64,000 nt of DNA from Choristoneura fumiferana (taxonomy: Eukaryota > Arthropoda > Insecta > Lepidoptera > Tortricidae): contig NC_133476.1 in the NCBI RefSeq assembly GCF_025370935.1, forward strand, positions 17,104,437-17,168,436. Reading direction: 5' to 3'. The notes under the pieces are model-generated. The model saw nothing but the letters and a program-made list of their open reading frames with translations. It did not search any database and was not told where the DNA came from. Shown here one piece after another: positions 57,596 to 64,000 of the stretch (its first letter is position 1; every line of letters starts with the position of its first letter). The position numbers and the translations under genes were made by a program.

Positions 57596-57821
57596 ATACG
57601 TTATTTCCACAAATATGGATATTAGATTTTTTTTTGTATTTTTTCAGGCCTCTTTGTATCCTAAATAACCCGGTTTTTTACTTAAACTGGTAAAAATTTA
57701 AAAAATAATGTGATGTGCATTAAAGGGTTAAGTTCTGATCACAGTTATATTTGGGTAGGTAGTTTAATAAATATTTGCACGTTTTTTATAATCAGTTTGG
57801 TACTTCTTGTTATAAAATACT

Positions 57822-57955
57822 AATCCTACTAATATTATAAATGCGAAAGTTTGGAAGTCAGTGAGTGAGTATGTTTGTTATCGCTTCACGCTAAAACGGC
57901 TGGACGGATTTGGATGAAATTTGGTATGTAGATAGCTGGACTAGGGAGGTACTTA
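57822..57955 (+). mobile_element. 5' fragment of a Helitron-like or related repeat
   Basis: 'ATTATAAATGCGAAAGTTTG', 'CGCTAAAACGGCTGGACGG' and 'TTTGGTATGTAGATAGCTGG' are shared with 61085-61180. The 3' end is missing here. Next to it is a LINE-tail phrase (CTCTTTATTGTACACC, about 58009). Confidence 0.5.
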
Positions 57956-58029
57956 GCGATGCGTTATCAAATGTGAGTATACAATACAATACACTACAAT
58001 ACAATTACTCTTTATTGTACACCAGAAAT

Positions 58030-58082
58030 AGTAAGGAGGAGGAGGAGGTAGGAGGAGGGGTAGTAGTAGGTAGTAGTAGTGG
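58030..58082. repeat. (GGA)n/(GTA)n simple repeat
   Basis: GGAGGAGGAGGAGG passes into GTAGTAGTAGGTAGTAGTAG. Confidence 0.85.
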
Positions 58083-58764
58083 TATATATTGTCGTAGGAA
58101 CCTATTTTTAGAACAAGAGAAAAGAAGACACTATTTTAGCTTCATCCTCATCAGTTCATCACAGAGCTATCAAATTTTTCTAGGTGAAAAAAATTTGATC
58201 TACCTCTTCAAACGAAGTAATTCCTTATCTAGTTTACGACTCCATCATTACTATGAGGTTTGAACTATCGCATCAGAGGGTTGAATCCATATTGATGAGC
58301 TGTTTTGAATTCAAATAGATTGCACGTGGACCCGTGTTGGCTAATTCACCCGCGGTGCTCTAGGGAATAATAAATACACTGGCAAGGAAATTGGACTGTT
58401 ACTATTGGATCGTAGAGCTTAATAGTAAATTATAGGCTTGCAGTCAGAAAATGGAAGTAAAGGTTTTCAACGTATCTTTTCCAACAACGTATCTATTCCA
58501 AATAAAATAAAAGTGTTACTTATAAATTCCTATGTGAAATCCCAAAACCTTCAGTTTACGTTTTATAAAGATCACCCACGTATAATAATTTGCATTAATA
58601 TTAATAAACAAGGGACGGGGTAAATGTAAGCCACCGTTCAGTAAACAGCATGCACTAAGTAGTAAAAAATTAGGGATAACCAACTGACATTTCTTGGGAC
58701 ATGCATGCTATGTACCTACTAAAATACGTATTAAATGATTTGATTAGCATTTAAAGTTGTCCTC

Positions 58765-58885
58765 TGATCTTGAACGTTTAATATGTATTTACTATATAAC
58801 TATGTTTATACGTTGCCTAGTATCCATAGTAAAAGCTTTGCTTAGTTTGGGGGCTAGGTCAATTGGTGTCAAGTGTCCCATGAAA
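58765..58885 (+). mobile_element. Family-C SINE tail
   Basis: 'CGTTGCCTAGTATCCATAGT...TTGCTTAGTTTGGGGGCTAG' and 'GTCAAGTGTCCCATGA' match the tails at 9980-10080 and 45990-46060. The tRNA-like head is absent. Confidence 0.55.
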
Positions 58886-59639
58886 TATATTTATTTAGAA
58901 AACAATATCCTTGATTTATAAATTATAATCAACTTAGAAAAGTAGTGAAACTTTTTTGTCTGGTATATTGTCATTTCAAATTTCAGTATCTCAAAATCGA
59001 CTATACTCGTACTCGAGTCCAGAATTAGGCGAACCAACTTGACAGTTGATTGCAAACAAATGTTGCCACAGTTTCACCAGTGCTGTAATATCGATATTAC
59101 AAAAAACTTGAGACGAAATAATAATAAAATAAATCATTTATTTGAAAGATTTGGAAAAAAACCTGTTGAATATCGGTAAGGACGCCGTTCGCCATTTTGT
59201 TTTGTTGACGTTTCATATATGTCATTCGACTTAACTGCCATCGGTTTGCTGGGAACAGTGGGAACTATCTACCGTTATTGTGAAATTTTTCTTTTGTTGT
59301 TGATTTATTTTTAATTGTGTTATCATTTATGTCGTTTTTAGACCTAAAGCTATGGAAATTAAGCCTAAAAGTGACAAACATTTTCATTCCGTGTCTAAAC
59401 AATGTTATATCGAGATATTCCTATTACTATTTTTTTTTCGCTATGTCTGGTAATATTTTCAGCTGTCAATCTAGTTCGTCTAATTCTAAACTCTAATTTA
59501 AGCAGATTTTTATAAAAAAATCTGCAATGAAATCGGTCTATAGTATGTTTGAGAGTTACGATGCCACAGACAGACATACTGGAGTAAAACACCTCTTTCT
59601 TGCGTCGGGGTTAACAAGGAATGGAAAATAAATTCTTTA

Positions 59640-60045
59640 AGCTATCGTAGCATGAACCACTGAAATGAAATCAAATCAATCAAATCAAATCAAATCATTT
59701 ATTCAGTAAATAGGCCGTTATGGGCACTTTTTACACGTATTTTTTTTTTAAATTGCTTTCGGAAAGACCATCATTGCCCAGAAGAATGCGCCGCAAGAAA
59801 CTTGGCAGACACTCATTTTTTCAAAATAAAATAAGTAAGTACAAACAAAATACAAATAAAATAATTAAGAACTACAGTATAAAAAAATAAAAAATGAAAA
59901 GAACAATAATAATACAGGAATGTATGGGGTCCCTTAGGCACAAAACTAAAACTAAACATGTAACTATAGGTATCTACGTGCAGTGGAAGTGTAGAATGCT
60001 TCAACCGTCATAAATTAAAAAAAAAATCAGAAATATACATTTCAG
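59640..60045 (-). mobile_element. LINE 3' end (minus strand)
   Basis: An (AAATC)n run and 'AAATCATTTATTCAGTAAAT' precede 'AGAATGCGCCGCAAGAAAC' and 'CAGACACTCATTTTTTC', a layout typical of reversed lepidopteran LINE tails. No coding part remains. Confidence 0.5.
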
Positions 60046-60049
60046 GTCA

Positions 60050-60670
60050 AGTAAAACACTAAAAATATTATAATTAAAATGATTTTAAAAAACTCAGCTG
60101 AACCAAATTAAATACCTATCTCCGCTCCCCAAATAAACGAAACGAAATTAAAAGTAAACAACCACAGAGAACTACTGTTTGCTTACGTTTCTAATCAACT
60201 GGTACTCAGTTTACCTTGCCACTTGATATAGTACCTATTTACGCTTTATATGTCAGATTCGGGTTAAAATATAAAAAGGTCATCGATAAACTAGATACGA
60301 GGGGTGATTCGTGTAATTCATTATCTTCTTTGTTTTAAAATTATTAGATTTAGGGTCTTTTTCATTCATTGATAAATTTTATATGACCGATATCTGCAAT
60401 GTCATCTCTGTTTGTTTTGTTTGAATAGCAGGGATACTCTGTCCCGGCCCGGATAATACCGACATGGAAATACCGACCCTGTTTTCGTGTACACGCCCAT
60501 AATATAAGCTCATGTCAGTTCTTATTTACTTAAGAATGGCTCGTTTAAAGGTATTGGATAATATTATTATATTTCACCATGATTTTTTTTGGCAGATTTA
60601 TGTGATTCAATTTCAATTCAATACAGTGAATAAAATCCAAATTGTGTCAATAACTCGCTTTTTCATTTGT
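60050..60670. other. Upstream of the LDLa exon: no clear first exon
   Basis: The frame of the next exon is closed by TAA at 60651-60653 and has no ATG, so an upstream exon must exist. No candidate with a phase-1 donor was convincing here. Confidence 0.35.
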
Positions 60671-60675
60671 TTCAG

Positions 60676-60960
60676 ACTACCACATCACTGTTAAAATCAT
60701 AATCATCGTTCTTATCAAGTTGACTGACTGTGACATTGTCACTGACGCACCCAAAGGCATCATTCCTGGCTTTCAAAGAGATACGTTTGCTATAAAAGAT
60801 ATACCAGAGCCAGAGAGTTTACCAGTGTTGCACGGAAACGACACAAGATGTCGTATTTCCGAATACCAATGCACCAACAAGAAATGCGTACCGATAAACA
60901 AATTTTGCGACGGCAGCAATGATTGTGGCGACTCTTCAGATGAACCGAGACACTGCACAC
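60676..60960 (+). CDS. LDL-receptor class A domain exon of a partial secreted or membrane protein
   Basis: Acceptor TTTCAG (ends 60675) and donor GTGAGT (60961) bound an exon with phase-1 introns on both sides, usual for LDLa modules. It encodes 94 complete codons. A hydrophobic run, VKIIIIVLIK, followed by LTDCDIV is probably a signal-peptide end. A linker and one LDLa repeat follow: CRISEYQCTNKKC, then FCDGSNDCGDSSDE, then C. All six Cys and the acidic Ca-binding cluster (D-x-SNDCGDSSDE) are present. The start codon and downstream exons are not in view. LDLa repeats at an N-terminus occur in modular serine proteases and in scavenger or lipoprotein receptors; the sequence does not decide between them. 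Confidence 0.7.
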
Positions 60961-61064
60961 GTGAGTTATATTCTATTTAAATGCATAGCGATATTTTAGT
61001 GTCAAGTTTTTAAAGAAACTTTATTCAAGTTTCCTTGCGATGGGATGCATTTCGTCACCGAAAA

Positions 61065-61366
61065 GCTACTGATAATATAACGATCGTGCGTGTATGTGAG
61101 TGCGTTTGTTACTCCTTCAGGCTAAAACGGCTGGACAGGTTTGGTTGAAATTTGGTATGTAGATAGCTGTACCACTGAAATAGTACCAGGTTATTTTTCA
61201 ACCTGATATTCCCAGAGGATTCACGAAAAATTCCAGTCTTAACAGCTATGTCTAGACGCATAAAATTTTATACGTGCACTCGACATGGGTAAAACATAAT
61301 GAAAAATAATTTACTACACAATATGTAATAATGTTTTACATAAGCAAAGCCGCGAGTAAAGACTAG
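61065..61366 (+). mobile_element. Helitron-like repeat in the intron after the LDLa exon
   Basis: 'CAGGCTAAAACGGCTGGAC...GGTATGTAGATAGCTG' opens it. AGCAAAGCCGCGAGTAAAGA + CTAG before T closes it at 61366, a decayed form of the CCGCGG...CTAG end. Confidence 0.5.
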
Positions 61367-61369
61367 TTC

Positions 61370-62460
61370 ATTAATAAATATTCTTTTAACAAATGATAAT
61401 CTTTTTCATGATTCAAAAGATCTTAAATTTATTAATAGGTATTTTGCCTTGCTCAGCATGGTTAATTTCAATTTAAAATACGGATAAAGAATAAAAGATT
61501 TGCAACCAGTTTAGTTACATTATGTAGGAAATAGGTCAAGTTCTCGGTAACAGATATAAATGACTCTGCCAAGTTTGGGAAATTTAGCGTTGTACCCGCC
61601 TTTCTAGGCTAGCAGGATGCTTTTTTAATTATCTGCGTAATTTTCACGATAACGAATCTGCGGAGAAATTGTTTATCGCTATCCCGTTGGAACCATGCAA
61701 TTTTCCGGTATAAAAACTACCCTTTGTCTTACCCAGGGTCTCAAAATATCTATATACCTTCATTTAAATCGATTTAGCGGTTTAGACGTGATGATTTAAC
61801 AGACAGAGTTACTTTCACTTCTATAATATAGTTTGCATTGGATAATTTTGTTGTTCTAGCTGAGACAATAGAAATACACGTTATGTTTATTTAAATACAG
61901 CTTTCTATCTACTAGTTCTCAAAATAAACCCTGACATGAACAGAAGGACAGCAAAGCGGCATTAAAAGGATTACGTTTGTCACCCTTTGGTTAAAGAACC
62001 CTAAAAACGATATCTCTAACAACAGAGCACTTACAAGTCGCCAGCGTCTGTAAATGGGGAAAAATAATCGGATTAAATAGGTCGGCAGACAGGTGGGTCG
62101 ATACCGATGCCTGAATTGGCACGGCTCCGAGAGAGTCCATAATGTGTGGCCAAAAGGCCGGTCTATAATGCACGTATTACTGCTCTCATTACCGTAATGT
62201 TCTAGAGTTTTAAAATGCGAAATCTGGGTTTGGACCCGACAATTAAGGGGAAAATTATCCCGTAGGAGTGTTCTCGCTGCCCGCCCGTCAACTTTACGTC
62301 TCTGGTGACGGAATGGAATTTTGTTTTTCATTCACTATTCACTGCTGTGCATTTTGGCAGGTAGGTATACTTGAGCTACAATCTAAAGCCGCAACAGAAA
62401 AGGTTGTTGTTGTAAAAAGTGGCTTAGGCCGTAGCTCCCGCGCGGCCACATCATTGAATT
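61370..62460. other. Intron or intergenic stretch, nothing recognised
   Basis: No further LDLa, protease or Cys-rich exon was found on the + strand. A 139-codon minus-strand frame (61912-62331) has no motif. Confidence 0.35.
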
Positions 62461-62464
62461 TATT

Positions 62465-62580
62465 CACAAGCGTGGACAGGTTTCTTCATGATGTTTTTAT
62501 TCTCTGTAATGCTCATTGTTAACTTCAAATGTAATTTCAGACATAAAATTCCAAAAAATTTGAAAAGGTGAGCCCGGGTT
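62465..62580 (-). mobile_element. Decayed family-B SINE (minus strand)
   Basis: 'GTGGACAGGTTTCTTCATGA', 'AACTTCAAATGTAATTTCAG' and 'GGTGAGCCCGGGTTT' correspond to the reversed SINE body and box B region. Confidence 0.5.
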
Positions 62581-62584
62581 TTAT

Positions 62585-63540
62585 TAATATTTTAGAAAAT
62601 CCACGATTGCTATGCTTAACTTAAATTAAATAAAGTTATTTCGACTTTCAAGGCAACTGTAACTAGAATTCCCAGCAAAACTAAATCTACAAACATAATA
62701 TGATGTAATACCCAAGCAATTTGGCAACGTTTGCCGTGAAACCAAATTTCCTTTAATAAAATATTGCCGACTCCGCGAGTAAACATATTACCTGACGTAT
62801 GAACGTCTAATCTTTACCCGTATACCTGATCGACCCCCGACCTCGACCCCTTCGATCGCCTTGAGAGTAATGGGCGTCTTTACTCCCCTCTTTATTGAAA
62901 AAGCACACAAAATGCCTAACGCAATTCCGGCTATTCATTCCTAAAAACGCCTCTTGTGCTCGTAGATCTTTAAACGCTAGCGACAGATGCTCTAAATGAG
63001 GAAGCGACGGTATATGACTAAGTGGTACTGCGAGCGTGGAGTGTGATTTAGGATGCACTACGTTAGCGTTTTCCGTGGTATGTGGATGAATGATTTTGCA
63101 ACCCACTAGGTGGAGCTTTATGAAACTTACTATATAAGGGGATAATCTTGGGGAGTTTGTAAATGCAAACAAACTAACAAAGAACATCCATATAAAGTTA
63201 CTACTTAATTTTACTAACAGGGTCGACGTATAGGTAAACGTTACTTATAGTTGAGAGTAAAAACTAATTTAGTGTTTTGTTTTCTAAGAGTTGATGTAGA
63301 TTTTGTTTTGCTTGTTCTTCATGTAGAGTAGGTAGGTACGCAACTTCAGTGCGCGACTTGCCATCTGATAATCTTATCTGTTTTTACGGTTCCTGATGGA
63401 ATGACATAATAACACAAAAATAGAGCACACTATTGTGCGGATTTTCTTCTTTACGTGCGTATAAGTATGATGTGTACACTCATCACATCATAATCTTAGC
63501 TTATATATACCAGTCAAAAGAAAAGAAGGGCTACTTTTTG
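62585..63540. other. Stretch near window end, nothing recognised
   Basis: A 126-codon minus-strand frame (62807-63187) lacks motifs and splice support. Confidence 0.35.
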
Positions 63541-63549
63541 TATAGCAAA

Positions 63550-63830
63550 TATCAATCAATCAATAATCATTTATTTGTGGATCATTAGGAGGTCATTATT
63601 GTTACAGGTGTTACACAAAGTTGGATGGTATTGCTATGCTTCGCCGTAAGGCATACAAATAGCTGGCATTGAGGCATGCAGCATGCTATAGTACAAATGA
63701 AACTAATGAACATATAACTATGTATATAAATTACAATTATATTTCATTAACATTGAGAAAGGAAGAAAAAATAAGAAGTTGTGACGCCTAAAAACTCTCA
63801 TTCAGATAATCTTGAATGTTCTCAGTAGGC
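63550..63830 (-). mobile_element. LINE 3' end (minus strand)
   Basis: 'ATCAATCAATCAATAATCATTTATTTG' style start (63550-63576), followed by non-coding 3'-UTR-like sequence, is the usual reversed tail of an insect LINE. Confidence 0.4.
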
Positions 63831-64000
63831 TTTTTCACATAGAAAGCCATACAGTGCTCCTTTTCAGTATATCATCTATATCACACGGCGGCCACGCCGT
63901 ACAAAATACGCGTTCTTGAATCTACATAGGCACGGCGACGTCTGTACACGCGTCAATGTGTGCGTAAGACACACAGGGCTGACTATCGCAAAACCCTAAT
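63831..64000. other. Window edge, nothing recognised
   Basis: Moderately GC-rich non-coding sequence up to the end. Confidence 0.3.

Larger units (their letters stand above)
54867..57727 (+). mobile_element. piggyBac-like DNA transposon, 2861 bp, with TTAA duplication
   Basis: Terminal repeats CCCTTTAATGCACA (54867-54880) and TGTGCATTAAAGGG (57714-57727) are perfect 14-bp inverted copies. Each is flanked by TTAA (54863-54866, 57728-57731), the hallmark target. The interior holds a near-intact piggyBac-family transposase on the + strand and five copies of a 16-bp palindrome-like repeat. Perfect ends plus a single coding lesion suggest a recent insertion. Confidence 0.95.

Noticed and set aside
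60532..60546. ATGGCTCGTTTAAAG|GTATTG as the first exon of the LDLa gene
   Set aside because: It would end in phase 0, while the LDLa exon needs phase 1; joining gives an early stop.
61912..62331. 139-codon minus-strand frame
   Set aside because: No family motif or splice signals, and it ends without any polyadenylation context.

Overview
The window looks like AT-rich nuclear DNA of a moth or butterfly (Lepidoptera). The grounds are short exons with GT-AG introns, many tRNA-derived SINEs, Helitron-like elements with the 'GCCGCGGGC...CTAG' end, LINE tails ending in repeated GACTTT, RTE-type LINE ends, a TTAA-flanked piggyBac-like element and a mariner remnant. Species cannot be fixed from the sequence alone.

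Only one complete host gene is clear: a 14-exon gene on the + strand (3027-15953). It encodes a 554-residue secreted papain-family cysteine proteinase. The layout is signal peptide, large N-terminal domain, I29-like propeptide, then peptidase C1, which is the architecture of insect 'counting factor associated protein D-like' proteins. All 13 introns obey GT-AG, phases join without a break, and Gln/Cys/His/Asn of the active site are present. Some otherwise conserved residues are changed, notably the Trp after the catalytic Asn. Its introns are full of nested repeats: a MITE split by a SINE, a SINE ending just before the exon 2 acceptor, and a three-copy SINE array between two copies of the intron 2 end. 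A second host gene is seen as a single LDL-receptor class A exon (60676-60960, phase 1-1); no further exons could be identified in the window.

The rest (about 16-60 kb) is intergenic or deep intronic DNA dominated by mobile elements. The best preserved is a piggyBac-like element (54867-57727) with perfect 14-bp ends, TTAA duplications, five palindromic internal repeats, a probable 5' intron and one frameshift before the third catalytic Asp. Others are a mariner deletion derivative (25955-26709) inserted in an older repeat, a 5'-truncated R1-like LINE with two strong 3'-UTR hairpins (27487-28262), a Helitron-like element (31033-31941), several TIR/MITE elements and two very long inverted repeats (30530-30613, 33273-33556).

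Two stretches (22960-23370 and 46590-46660) look like possible + strand promoters or 5' exons, on weak evidence. Large parts (for example 37.6-39.9, 42.1-44.4 and 49.2-51.8 kb) hold nothing recognisable. No bacterial-type operon, CRISPR array, rRNA or convincing functional tRNA gene was seen.
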